A DNA stretch of 12,153 nt from Flavobacteriales bacterium UBA1820 (GCA_002314265.1 DCEW01000061.1:1-12153); one strand, 5' to 3'; positions 1 through 9,224 are shown, numbered from the stretch's first letter. Program-made: numbers and translations. The notes: generated by a model not told the origin, from the letters alone.

Positions 1-28
1 GGCCGGGGGCAGTTGCCCCCGGCCTTTT
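1..28. terminator. GC-rich hairpin terminator at the left edge, probably bidirectional
   Basis: Bases 1-11 and 14-24 are perfect inverted complements (GGCCGGGGGCA / TGCCCCCGGCC). On the plus strand TTTT follows at 25-28, which is the form of an intrinsic terminator for a plus-strand gene lying left of the window. The same hairpin sits about 90 bases downstream of the stop of the last minus-strand gene, and the plus-strand TTTT gives an A-run on its upstream side in that direction, so it could also end the uvrC transcript. Whether a T-run follows in that direction lies outside the window. Confidence 0.75.
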
Positions 29-116
29 GCTTGCCCGCCTGCCTGCACGCCACGGACGGAAGACCCCGGAACGAACCACCGAAGCCTTTTCGCTCCGGGA
101 AGTATCGGAATACCGG

Positions 117-908
117 TCATAAAAAAAACTCCGGCTCCCTTCGCGCCGAGAAATGCGTATGGAGAAACTCGCTGAACGGCGTATCGAACACCCGTGCCTG
201 CGCGGGACAACCCTTCACGCACGTACAGCATTTGATGCAGCGTCCCTTGTCCGTGTCCATCGACCCGTCCTCCGCCCGGAAGATAGCCTGGGTAGGGCAA
301 TGTTTGAGGCAACTCCCGCACCGCAGACATTTCTCCGGGAGCGTGATCGGCGCCTGAGGAGTAGAAGGCTTCAGCGCCTTGTACGGTCGGGAACCTTTTA
401 CGGGAAAATCGCAGGCCTGCTCCAGTGAGCCGCAGCGATGCAGCTTTTCCATCACCGCCGCGGCGAAATCCCGGCACCGCTTCAGGTCGTCCTCGTCGGG
501 ACGCCCCTCTGCTACGGGCAGGGACGGCCGGCTGTAACTGTGCTCCCCGATGAAAGCCCCTGCCGCCACCGGGGTCAAGCCCCAGTCTTTCGCCCGGTCG
601 GAGAGCTCCAGCAACGCATCCTCGTAGTCCCGATTGCCATATACCACCACCGCGACTGCCGCCTGTCCCTGTCCCCGCAGCCGGGCCAAGCGTTCCAGAG
701 CCGTCGGCGACACCCGTCCTCCATATACCGGAGCCGCGAGGAGGATCAGCGCATCCTGCGGCAAGGCGATCGGGTCGCAGCCCGCCTCGCAGGTCAGGTC
801 GATCTCCGCGAGGAGGCCAAGCCCCGTGCCTCGGGCCACTTCGCGGGCAATCCGCCTCGAAGTATGGGTCGGGGAAAAATAAACGGCAACGATGTGTGAA
901 CAGTTCAT
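117..908 (-). CDS. EFR1-family flavodoxin / 2[4Fe-4S] ferredoxin fusion protein
   Basis: A 263-residue cytosolic electron-transfer protein. The N-terminal part (about 1-165) is flavodoxin-like: a beta strand followed by the phosphate-loop-like segment SPTHTSRR (12-19), then a hydrophobic strand with AAPVYGGRV (58-66), as expected for FMN binding. The C-terminal part carries two complete CxxCxxCxxxCP ferredoxin motifs at C194/C197/C200/C204 and C224/C227/C230/C234, enough for two [4Fe-4S] clusters. This order matches the EFR1 (flavodoxin plus bacterial ferredoxin) architecture common in anaerobes; the redox partner is not known from sequence. The ATG is 47 bases after the uvrC stop with no -7 box in between, so it is probably the last gene of that transcript. 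The last codons run through eight T residues on the coding strand. Family assignment is firm; physiological role is open. Confidence 0.88.
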   Translation of the reverse strand: MNCSHIVAVYFSPTHTSRRIAREVARGTGLGLLAEIDLTCEAGCDPIALPQDALILLAAPVYGGRVSPTALERLARLRGQGQAAVAVVVYGNRDYEDALLELSDRAKDWGLTPVAAGAFIGEHSYSRPSLPVAEGRPDEDDLKRCRDFAAAVMEKLHRCGSLEQACDFPVKGSRPYKALKPSTPQAPITLPEKCLRCGSCLKHCPTQAIFRAEDGSMDTDKGRCIKCCTCVKGCPAQARVFDTPFSEFLHTHFSARREPEFFL

Positions 909-955
909 GGGGATAGGGTTTGTTTTGGGAAAGGTTTTATCCGGAGAAAAATCTC

Positions 956-2788
956 CTATTTACTCGGAGAAGCCGGGGAGTCTTGGGCTTTGTCCTTTTG
1001 CGAAAAATATTCGGCCACCAGCCGCGCACGAGCTGCTCCGATGACCGCCGCGAGGTCTTCGGGCGTAGCACGGCGGATCTTCTCGACCGATCCGAAGTGC
1101 GACAGGAGCGCTTCGCGGCTTTTCGTCCCGATGCCTTTTATCGCATCCAAACTCGACACCAGGGCACTCTTGGAACGCCGGAGCCGGTGGTGCGTGATAC
1201 CGAAACGGTGTGCCTCGTCGCGCAGTTGCTGGATAATGCGCAGGGTGATCGATCGGCGGTCCAGGTAGAGTGGGAGCGGATCGCCCGGGTAGAAGATCTC
1301 CTCCAGGCGTTTGGCCAGCCCGATCATCTTGACGCGGTCGGCAATGCCCAGTTCGGTGATGATCTCGTACGCCGCGCTGAGCTGCCCTTTTCCGCCGTCC
1401 ACGATGATCAGGTCCGGAAGCTCTTCCCCCTCCTCCAACAGACGGGTGTACCGGCGGCGGATGACTTCCTGCATGGTGGCGAAGTCGTTCGGCCCCTCGA
1501 CCGTGCGGACGATGAAGTGCCGGTAGTCCTTCTTCGAAGGTTTCCCGTCGCGGAAGACCACGCAGGAGGACACCGGGTGGGTGCCCTGGATGTTGGAGTT
1601 GTCGAAGCATTCGATGTGGCGCGGTTCGACAGGCAATCCCAGGTCGGCTTTCATCGTCTGCATGATCCGGTTGGCATGCGCCTGAGGATCGACGATGCGC
1701 TCCTTGTTCATCCGTTCCATGCGTGCCATCCGGGCGTTCTTTTCGGAGAGTTCCACCAGATGTCGTTTGTCCGATTTGGTCGGCACGCGCAGTTTGATCC
1801 CTTCGCCCAGCGAAATGTCCAGCGGAAAGGGGATCAGGATCTCGCGGGCATTCGAGGCAAACATCCGGCGGATCTCCACGATGGCCAGCGAGAGCAGTTC
1901 CTCGTCCGGTTCGTCCATCCGTTTGTCGATCTCCATCGTATAGGACTGGATCACTGCTCCGCGCACCACCCGCAAGTAGTTCACGTAGGCATCCTGGCTG
2001 TCCGAGACGATGCTGAAGACATCCACGTCGTTGACCGACGCGCTGGCCACGGTCGAACGGGCCTGGTAGTTTTCCAAGCGGAGGATCTTTTCTTTCACCT
2101 TCTGAGCCTGCTCGAAAGCCAGGTCGCGGGCGTAGGCATTCATCTGCCGGCGCAGGGCGGCGAGCGCTTCGGAGAAATGTCCCCGGATGATCTGCCGGGC
2201 CAAGGCGATGTTTTCCAGGTACTGTTCCTCGCTTTGGTACCCGGCGCAGGGAGCGGCGCAATGTTTGATGTGGTATTCCAAACAAGGGCGGATGCGTCCC
2301 TCGGCGATGTTTTTCTCCGACAGATCGGCCTTGCAGGTGCGCAAGGGAACCAACTCCCGGATCATCTCCAGCAGGAGATGTGCCGTGGTAACGGCCGGGT
2401 AGGGCCCGTAATACTCCGAGCCGTCGTTTACCCGCCGGCGGGTGAGGTAGATGCGGGGAAAACGCTCCTTCTTGATGCAGATCCAGGGATAGGTCTTGTC
2501 GTCCTTGAGCAGGATGTTGTACCGGGGGCGGAGGGTTTTGATCAGGTTGTTTTCCAGCAGCAGGGCGTCCGCCTCGCTTTGCACCACGATAAAGCGGATG
2601 TCGGCGATCTTGGAAACCATCACGCGCGTCTTGGCGCTTTGGATGTTTTTCCCGAAATAGGACAGTACGCGTCGTTTCAGATTCTTGGCTTTTCCCACAT
2701 AGAGGATCTTCCCCTGGGCATCGTAGTAGCGGTAAACGCCCGGGTCCTCGGGAATCGTCTTGAGGATCAGTTTGACGTGTTCGGTCAT
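956..2788 (-). CDS. uvrC: UvrABC excinuclease subunit C
   Basis: A 610-residue UvrC, usual full length, making the 3' and 5' incisions of nucleotide excision repair after UvrB handover. Seen in order: GIY-YIG nuclease domain at the N-terminus (GVYRYYDAQGKILYVGKA, 17-34, then LKRR); cysteines C152, C169, C177 and C181, whose last three match in spacing the Fe-S ligands reported for E. coli UvrC; a UVR (UvrB-binding) motif around 206-240; the RNase H-like nuclease with FDNSN (395-399, D396), VDGGKG (463-468, D464) and DEAHRFG (524-530, H527), the expected Asp-Asp-His triad; and a C-terminal helix-hairpin-helix region (about 547-590, IKGIGTKSREAL). Both nuclease centres look intact. The start codon overlaps the upstream peptidase stop as ATGA, so translation is probably coupled. 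It ends with TAG. Confidence 0.98.
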   Translation of the reverse strand: MTEHVKLILKTIPEDPGVYRYYDAQGKILYVGKAKNLKRRVLSYFGKNIQSAKTRVMVSKIADIRFIVVQSEADALLLENNLIKTLRPRYNILLKDDKTYPWICIKKERFPRIYLTRRRVNDGSEYYGPYPAVTTAHLLLEMIRELVPLRTCKADLSEKNIAEGRIRPCLEYHIKHCAAPCAGYQSEEQYLENIALARQIIRGHFSEALAALRRQMNAYARDLAFEQAQKVKEKILRLENYQARSTVASASVNDVDVFSIVSDSQDAYVNYLRVVRGAVIQSYTMEIDKRMDEPDEELLSLAIVEIRRMFASNAREILIPFPLDISLGEGIKLRVPTKSDKRHLVELSEKNARMARMERMNKERIVDPQAHANRIMQTMKADLGLPVEPRHIECFDNSNIQGTHPVSSCVVFRDGKPSKKDYRHFIVRTVEGPNDFATMQEVIRRRYTRLLEEGEELPDLIIVDGGKGQLSAAYEIITELGIADRVKMIGLAKRLEEIFYPGDPLPLYLDRRSITLRIIQQLRDEAHRFGITHHRLRRSKSALVSSLDAIKGIGTKSREALLSHFGSVEKIRRATPEDLAAVIGAARARLVAEYFSQKDKAQDSPASPSK

Positions 2789-3825
2789 GGGTTTTGTGCA
2801 GCGGAAGCCGCGTCGATGATATCTTTGGCGCGTTCGATCATCGAGTCGATGCCGTCTCGGGAAAGGTTTACATCCAGCGTGCAGCGCTCGTCGGGGTCTA
2901 CCCCCCGTTCAAAACATACCCCGCGAGCATCGGCCCCCTGGCTGGTACTCAGGCGCAGCGTCCACCCTCCCGGCAGCACGCAGTCCATCGGCAGACCCGC
3001 TCCCCCGCCGGTGGAATCGCCCAGGACGATGGCATTGGGGAATTCCTTGACCATCGTCACGAAAAACGAGGTCGCACTGTAACATTTCCGGTTGGTGAGC
3101 ACCACGATCGGTTTTTTGTATCCGGGACCCTTCGGGGTGGAGTAGTGGTCCTGGTAGGGGGTGAAGTCGCCGTGCCCCGGGCCGTTTTTGTACCGCATGC
3201 GGTAGGTCAGCCGCCGGGTATCGGCCAGGAAGTCGGCCAGGTATTCCGCATTGTCGAGCGCCCCGCCGCCGTTGTCCCTCAAGTCCAGGATGATCCCGTC
3301 GGTCTGCGCGAAGCGGTCCAGGATCAGGCCGATGTAGGACGGGGAGGCGTTGAACGACTCGTAATAGATGTAGCCGTATTTCCCGCCGTCCAGCAGGCTG
3401 TTTTTCAGTCCGCCCGAGGCCCAGTAATCCTCGCGCAGGTAGTTGCGTTCCACCACCGAATAGTCGAAATTGGCCGGGGCGTCGAGGTACCATTTCCAGT
3501 AACGGGAATAGTTGAAGCCCACGCTCATGTTGACATGTCCGTCTTCCAGTTCGTACAGCATGTCGGAGAGGGTTTCGCAGAGGTAGTACCCCTCCATGTC
3601 TTCGGTTACCTTCTGGCTGTACTTCTGATAGGCAGCATCCCAGTCGATGCCTTTCAATTCGAGGAAGGAATATTTTTCATCGACCGTTTTCCAAACGGCA
3701 TCGAAGATCTCCCGCCGGGAAAAATCGTCCGGGTCGGAGTCCATGAAGATACGCTCGCACCCCCCCATCAAGGGAAAGCACAGAGCCAAGGCCGCGATCG
3801 AAGTTTTGTATGCTCGGAGGTTCAT
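2785..3825 (-). CDS. S41-family peptidase, probable lipoprotein, without PDZ domain
   Basis: A 346-residue exported protein. The N-terminus has a short basic stretch, a hydrophobic core and LMGGC (19-23), a tolerable though not ideal lipobox, suggesting a lipoprotein with Cys23 as the anchor. The C-terminal half is the S41 (tail-specific protease/tricorn core) fold: strand GYIYYESF, then IILDLRDNGGG (178-188), the nucleophile region RKCYSATS (246-253; S250 aligns with the catalytic serine of Prc/CtpA), and GVDPDE near the end. The lysine of the classical Ser-Lys dyad, expected 25 residues after the serine, is replaced by glycine (G275 in STGGGAG). DGHV (95-98, H97) and ERGVDPD (306-312, E306) instead suggest a tricorn-like His-Ser-Glu centre. 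No PDZ domain fits between residues 100 and 145. It follows the barrel-like gene by 48 bases, through an A-rich leader, and overlaps uvrC by four bases. Substrate unknown. Confidence 0.88.
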   Translation of the reverse strand: MNLRAYKTSIAALALCFPLMGGCERIFMDSDPDDFSRREIFDAVWKTVDEKYSFLELKGIDWDAAYQKYSQKVTEDMEGYYLCETLSDMLYELEDGHVNMSVGFNYSRYWKWYLDAPANFDYSVVERNYLREDYWASGGLKNSLLDGGKYGYIYYESFNASPSYIGLILDRFAQTDGIILDLRDNGGGALDNAEYLADFLADTRRLTYRMRYKNGPGHGDFTPYQDHYSTPKGPGYKKPIVVLTNRKCYSATSFFVTMVKEFPNAIVLGDSTGGGAGLPMDCVLPGGWTLRLSTSQGADARGVCFERGVDPDERCTLDVNLSRDGIDSMIERAKDIIDAASAAQNP

Positions 3826-3873
3826 CGTTTCTTTTCTTTTTTGTTTGCAGTTTTCTTTTCGGTTCGGGGCGCA

Positions 3874-4719
3874 TCACAGGTTCATGTACAACCGGAACGA
3901 GAGGCTGTGCACGGCTTGCTGCACCCGGTTGAGGTGCGTGTCGAAATCGTAGCGCCAACTATAAGCAGCTTCCCAGGCATTGCCGTTGCGCATCGGATGA
4001 TAGAGTCCCACCCGGGTTTGCGCCATGCCGTACCCGCCCAGGGAAGCGACCCGTACGTTGTCCATCCGTCCTCCGGGGAAAGGCAGGGAATACGACGGCC
4101 GGGCAACCACCGCCAGGATGTCGTATGAAAAGGCTCCCGTGAGGCGATATTCCTTGCGTCCCATCCGGAAAGGGTACTCGGCATGGACTTTCGGAGCCAG
4201 GCCGGCGTGGAAAAAGTAATTGGCCTCGCTGTTGGAAAAGATCAGGATCTGGTTGTAGTGCGCCTGAAGGCTGAACAGCCCGCCGAGAAATACGCTCCAG
4301 CGCGTCCCGGGTCGGGTGACGAGCCGCAGGTATTCCCCTTCCAATGCTCCGGAGTAGCGGTTGGCTATCCGGGAGTTGTAGTTGGGCAGGTGGGCCGAGA
4401 GGAGCGAGGGAGAGAAAGTCCCCACCGGAACGATGATGTCCGAATCGTCGTTCAGCTCTCCCGAAGGGAAGATGTTCATGAATCCGTAGGCTCCCCAAAG
4501 CGACACACCCCACATGCTTTTGGGACCCCGGTTGCGGAATCCTACCGTCAGCCCGGCCTCCAGGCCGCTGACAGGCGTATCTCCGATGCTTTGGTCATTG
4601 ATCAGAATGTAATCCGCCAGCGGCCCGAAATATACATCGCGCCGGTGCGGTTGCCCCGTACAAATATCCGCCCCTGCCAGCATCAGCAGCAGGAGCAACC
4701 CATACCTTTTTCCTTTCAT
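3874..4719 (-). CDS. exported protein, probable outer-membrane beta-barrel, function unknown
   Basis: I do not recognise this 281-residue protein. It starts at the ATG at 4719 with MKGKRYG followed by a hydrophobic stretch (LLLLLMLAGADIC), a typical signal peptide, probably cleaved near residues 19-23. ADIC does not fit a lipobox, so signal peptidase I cleavage is more likely. The mature part is rich in Gly, Tyr, Phe and Trp, with alternating short strands (for example GVSLWGAYGF, WSVFLGGLFSLQAHY, YRLTGAFSYDIL, AWEAAYSWRYDF) and a closing amphipathic strand HSLSFRLYMNL, a pattern of small outer-membrane barrels. The reading frame stays open upstream into rel, but the signal peptide and the overlap with rel argue against a longer protein. 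It sits 80 bases after rel and 48 bases before the S41 lipoprotein gene. Because both are envelope proteins they may act together; this is inference from proximity. Confidence 0.72.
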   Translation of the reverse strand: MKGKRYGLLLLLMLAGADICTGQPHRRDVYFGPLADYILINDQSIGDTPVSGLEAGLTVGFRNRGPKSMWGVSLWGAYGFMNIFPSGELNDDSDIIVPVGTFSPSLLSAHLPNYNSRIANRYSGALEGEYLRLVTRPGTRWSVFLGGLFSLQAHYNQILIFSNSEANYFFHAGLAPKVHAEYPFRMGRKEYRLTGAFSYDILAVVARPSYSLPFPGGRMDNVRVASLGGYGMAQTRVGLYHPMRNGNAWEAAYSWRYDFDTHLNRVQQAVHSLSFRLYMNL

Positions 4720-4799
4720 GCTATGGTTCGTTTCGTCTTTCTCGTCTTTTCGTCCGGTGGAGCGGAAAGGCATCTCTCTTCTGTCTGCCCGCCCGGGGT

Positions 4800-7019
4800 T
4801 TATTTGATGCTTACCGACTTGACCGTGTCGATCTGTTGGATCTTCTCTACCAGTTTTTTGAGCTGGAGACGGTTCTTGAGCACCATCGATACCTCGCCAT
4901 TGAACATGCCCGCCTTGCTCTTGATGGAGATCGAATCGATGTTGATCCCCATCTCCTCGGAAATGATCTGTGTCAGGTGGTTCAACACCCCGACGCTGTC
5001 CACGCCCGTCACGTCGAGGGTTACGCGCGCCTCTTCCTGGGTCGAATCGATCCATTTGGCCGTCAGCACCCGGTATCCGTAGTTGGACAGCATGTCGGTA
5101 GCATTGAGGCAGTCCTTGCGGTGTACCACGATGCCCTTGCCCACGGTAACGAAACCGAATACATCGTCGCCCGGCTGCGGGTTGCAGCAGGAAGCGAGCG
5201 TGTAGTTGAATTTGTCTTCGTTGTCCCCGAAGACCAACCGGTCGTAGTGCGGTTTTTCCTCGGTAGCTGCCGGACGTACCGCCGCCCCCACGATCGGGGT
5301 ACGTCGCAGCAGGTTGGTAAAGAACCCGCCCCGTCCCGCCACGAACTGTTTGAGCGTATTGTTGTCCACCAGGCCTTTGCCGAAGCGGTAGAACATGTCC
5401 TGCGAATTTTCGGCCTTCAGATAAGCCACCAGCTCGTTGACCGTCTTTTCGGTCAGGTCGATCTTCAGGTGCTTGAGCTTGCGCTCGAGGATCTCCCGCC
5501 CGTAGCGGGCCGTTTCGCGCACATCCTCGTTCAGGGCAGCCTTGATCTTGTTGCGCGCCCGGGTGGTCTTGACAAATTCGAGCCACTGCGCCTTCGGCTT
5601 CTGGTTCTTGCCGGTGATGATCTCCACCTGGTCGCCGCTCTGCAGGATGTAGTTCAGCGGCACCAGCGTACCGTTCACCTTTGCCCCCAGGCAGCGCGTG
5701 CCGATGGCGCTGTGGATCGCGAAAGCGAAGTCGAGCGCTGTCGCCCCTTTGGGCAGGCTGCGCAGATCGCCTTTGGGGGTGAAGACGAAGATCTCGCCCA
5801 CCAGCAGGTTCAGTTTGAACTCATTGACCAGGTCGGCCGCATTTACTTCCGCCTGTTCCAGGGTATCGCGCACTTTGGCGATCCATTCGTCCATGTATTT
5901 GTCCGAAGGCTCGCCGGCGTGTTTGTATTTGTAGTGGGCCGCATAGCCCTTTTCGGCCAGTTCGTTCATCCGTTCGGAGCGGATCTGCACCTCCACCCAG
6001 CGGTTTTCGGGCCCCATCACGGTAATGTGCAGCGCCTCGTAGCCGGTCGATTTCGGAGTGGCGATCCAGTCGCGCAGGCGGCCCGGGTTGGGGTGGAATT
6101 TGTCCGTAACGATCGAGTAGATCTTCCAGGCGCAGAACTTTTCCTGTTCCTCGGGGCATTTGTAGACGATGCGGATCGCAAAACGGTCGTACACCTCGTC
6201 GAAGCTCACCCCCTTGTTGACCATCTTTTTGTAGATGGAGTAGATGGACTTGTTGCGTCCGGTGATGGTGTAGTCCAGGTCTTCGCGGTCCAGCATGTCC
6301 TTGACCTCGGCGATAAAACGGGCAATGTACGCCTTTTGCGCCTGATCCGACTCGCGCAGCAGCCGGACAATGTTCTCGTAGGCCTCCGGCTCGGTGTACT
6401 TGAGCGAGAGGTCCTCCATCTCCGTCTTGATGTTGTACAGCCCCAGCCGGTGTGCCAGCGGAGCGTAGATGTAGAGTGTTTCCGAAGCGATCTTCTGTTG
6501 TTTCTGACGGATCATCGCCCCCATGGTTTGCATGTTGTGCAGGCGGTCGGCCAGTTTGATCAGGATCACGCGGATGTCGTTGGAGATGGTGATGAGCATC
6601 TTGCGGAAATTTTCCGCCTGAACGCTCACGTTGGAGTCCGAGATGCCCGATATTTTGGTCAGCCCGTCGATGATCCGGGCAATGGTCGGGCCGTACTCCC
6701 GTTCGATGTCTTCCAGGGTAACGTCCGTGTCCTCCACCACGTCGTGCAGCAGGGCCGAAGCGATGGCGGTGGCATCCAGGCTCATCTGCGTGGCCACGAT
6801 CGTCGCCACGGCGATCGGGTGGAAGATATACGGTTCGCCCGAGCGGCGCCGCTGGTGGCGGTGCGCGTCGGCCGCTTGCTTGAAGGCTTTGTGGATCAGC
6901 GCCAGATCCTCCCGGCTCAAGGCATGCGGGATGGACTGCAACAGCCTGCGGTAAGCCTTGAGGATGTCGAGGGCTTCCTTGTGGGATATTTCGGGAACCG
7001 GAGCTTTGCTTGGTGGCAT
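4800..7019 (-). CDS. rel: bifunctional (p)ppGpp synthetase/hydrolase, RelA/SpoT family
   Basis: A 739-residue long-form Rel/SpoT enzyme, making and degrading the alarmone (p)ppGpp. The N-terminal HD hydrolase looks active: H67 (FHP), H92-D93 and E96-D97 in LLHDVVEDT, and D158/N162 in ADRLHNM. The synthetase follows (about 250-365) with TGRNKSIYSIYKKM, D278 in YDRFAIRI, Y327 in GYEALH and the catalytic-type E343 in WVEVQIR; RLRD (314-317) matches the basic RxKD-type motif of bifunctional enzymes, not the acidic EXDD of monofunctional RelA. Then come a TGS domain (about 407-470, beginning VFTPKGD), a helical region, a Cys-containing segment (C611, C612, C637) and a C-terminal ACT domain (about 664-739). 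The gene is separated from atpC by a terminator, so it needs its own promoter; a weak candidate lies at 7062-7069. Confidence 0.97.
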   Translation of the reverse strand: MPPSKAPVPEISHKEALDILKAYRRLLQSIPHALSREDLALIHKAFKQAADAHRHQRRRSGEPYIFHPIAVATIVATQMSLDATAIASALLHDVVEDTDVTLEDIEREYGPTIARIIDGLTKISGISDSNVSVQAENFRKMLITISNDIRVILIKLADRLHNMQTMGAMIRQKQQKIASETLYIYAPLAHRLGLYNIKTEMEDLSLKYTEPEAYENIVRLLRESDQAQKAYIARFIAEVKDMLDREDLDYTITGRNKSIYSIYKKMVNKGVSFDEVYDRFAIRIVYKCPEEQEKFCAWKIYSIVTDKFHPNPGRLRDWIATPKSTGYEALHITVMGPENRWVEVQIRSERMNELAEKGYAAHYKYKHAGEPSDKYMDEWIAKVRDTLEQAEVNAADLVNEFKLNLLVGEIFVFTPKGDLRSLPKGATALDFAFAIHSAIGTRCLGAKVNGTLVPLNYILQSGDQVEIITGKNQKPKAQWLEFVKTTRARNKIKAALNEDVRETARYGREILERKLKHLKIDLTEKTVNELVAYLKAENSQDMFYRFGKGLVDNNTLKQFVAGRGGFFTNLLRRTPIVGAAVRPAATEEKPHYDRLVFGDNEDKFNYTLASCCNPQPGDDVFGFVTVGKGIVVHRKDCLNATDMLSNYGYRVLTAKWIDSTQEEARVTLDVTGVDSVGVLNHLTQIISEEMGINIDSISIKSKAGMFNGEVSMVLKNRLQLKKLVEKIQQIDTVKSVSIK

Positions 7020-7061
7020 GGCTTTTTGTCGGACGGAGCCGTTATTTGATGGGATAATGTG

Positions 7062-7069
7062 TAAAAGTA
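7062..7069 (-). promoter_or_regulatory. weak candidate -7 box for rel
   Basis: On the minus strand this reads TACTTTTA, one base away from the Bacteroidota -7 consensus TAnnTTTG, and lies 42 bases upstream of the rel ATG, between that start and the atpC-distal terminator. No convincing -33 TTTG element was found at the right distance. The position is sensible but the match is imperfect. Confidence 0.3.
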
Positions 7070-7102
7070 AGCAATTTCGCCGTTCGTCTGTCTTAACAGG
7101 GC

Positions 7103-7148
7103 AAAAAAGAAGTTCGCTTTTCCCTCCGGGGAGGCAAAAGCGAACTTC
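7103..7148 (-). terminator. intrinsic terminator of the atpD-atpC transcript
   Basis: Arms 7109-7126 and 7131-7148 pair over about 18 positions with a single mismatch (outer arm GAAGTTCGCTTTT), enclosing a four-base loop. On the minus strand the hairpin is followed directly by six T residues (7108 down to 7103). It begins 26 bases after the atpC stop. This is a textbook rho-independent terminator that separates atpDC from rel. On the plus strand no T-run follows, so it works for leftward transcription. Confidence 0.92.
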
Positions 7149-7174
7149 GGTATTCGGGGTGTTCCCGTGAACGG

Positions 7175-7459
7175 TCAGTCTATCAATACGGTCAGTCGTC
7201 CTTCGGAGGTCTGAGCCACTCCCGAGGAAACTTCCAGGGACAACTCCGTACCCTCTCCCTGCGGAGCGAGGTCCTCCCGCATCCGCGCGTCGGAAAATCC
7301 GGCTGCCCGACGGATGAGCACCCGCCCTTTTCCCAACGTGGAGACCAGCGGGGCATGTCCGTCCAATACTTCAAACCCACCCAGGGTGCCGGGCAGGAAT
7401 ACCGCATCGGCCGTTCCCTGGAATACGTCGCCTTCGGGGCTGATGATGTGTACTTCCAT
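7175..7459 (-). CDS. atpC: F1 ATP synthase epsilon subunit, short form
   Basis: A 94-residue epsilon subunit of the F1 sector, which links the gamma shaft to the c-ring. The N-terminal beta-sandwich is present: HIISPEGDVFQG (4-15), the characteristic GGFEVLDGHAPLVSTLGKG (27-45) and a closing strand LEVSSGVAQTSEGRLTVLI (75-93). The protein stops where the sandwich ends; the C-terminal helical hairpin of the 130-140 residue E. coli and Bacillus forms, which inhibits ATP hydrolysis, is absent. Short epsilon subunits are usual in Bacteroidota, so this is a lineage trait and not a truncation. It follows atpD after 21 bases and precedes a strong terminator. No other atp gene is present in the window. 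Confidence 0.93.
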   Translation of the reverse strand: MEVHIISPEGDVFQGTADAVFLPGTLGGFEVLDGHAPLVSTLGKGRVLIRRAAGFSDARMREDLAPQGEGTELSLEVSSGVAQTSEGRLTVLID

Positions 7460-7480
7460 AATGCGCGTAAGGGTGAAGGA

Positions 7481-9040
<1,560 letters not shown>

Positions 9041-9044
9041 CTAG

Positions 9045-9052
9045 CAAATGTA
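9045..9052 (-). promoter_or_regulatory. -7 promoter box for atpD-atpC
   Basis: On the minus strand this is TACATTTG, an exact match to the Bacteroidota sigma-ABfr -7 consensus TAnnTTTG. It ends 28 bases before the atpD ATG, which would give a short leader of about 20 bases. No good -33 TTTG element was found about 20 bases upstream, where the sequence is purine-rich. The rest of the 208-base gap (9017-9224) contains only a short hairpin after the glycosylase gene. Confidence 0.6.
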
Positions 9053-9203
9053 GGGAATTTTTTCCACTTCCCTTTCTCCACAGGGGATTTAACTATCCTG
9101 TTTTTCGCCGCTCTCGTCCTTTGCGGGAACAATTTTCCTGCCGTCCGGGGACCTTCTTTCCTCTCCGGGGGAAAAAGACCGATGGAAAAGACCCCTTCTC
9201 CCG

Positions 9204-9222
9204 CTTTTCCTCCCCGGAAAAG
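9204..9222 (-). other. short hairpin just after the glycosylase stop
   Basis: CTTTTCC (9204-9210) and GGAAAAG (9216-9222) are perfect complements with a five-base loop, starting two bases after the TGA of the glycosylase gene. No T-run follows on the minus strand (the next bases are CGGGAG), so it is not a standard intrinsic terminator. It may be a 3'-end structure or chance. Confidence 0.3.
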
Positions 9223-9224
9223 GA

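Noticed and set aside
943-956. GGAGA-AAAA-TCTCC hairpin at the uvrC stop
   Set aside because: The stem is only five pairs with no following T-run on the minus strand, too weak to call a terminator.
920-3082. 720-codon plus-strand open frame opposite uvrC and the S41 gene
   Set aside because: It is an antisense shadow caused by GC-biased codon use; the minus-strand frames carry clear family motifs and the plus frame shows none.
4725-4760. Imperfect GACGAAA-type repeats upstream of the barrel-like gene
   Set aside because: The units vary in length and sequence; this looks like the purine-rich leader usual before Bacteroidota genes and not a defined repeat.
4720-5586. N-terminal extension of the barrel-like protein into rel
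   Set aside because: The frame is open, but the ATG at 4719 begins a proper signal peptide, and the extension would overlap rel by almost 800 bases with Arg/Gly-rich nonsense sequence.
4836-7049. 737-codon plus-strand open frame opposite rel
   Set aside because: It mirrors rel almost exactly and has no recognisable domains; third-position GC bias explains the lack of stops.
7171-7197. Direct repeat ACGGTCAGTC (7171-7180 and 7188-7197) at the atpC stop
   Set aside because: It is short and mostly coding; with only two copies it is compatible with chance.
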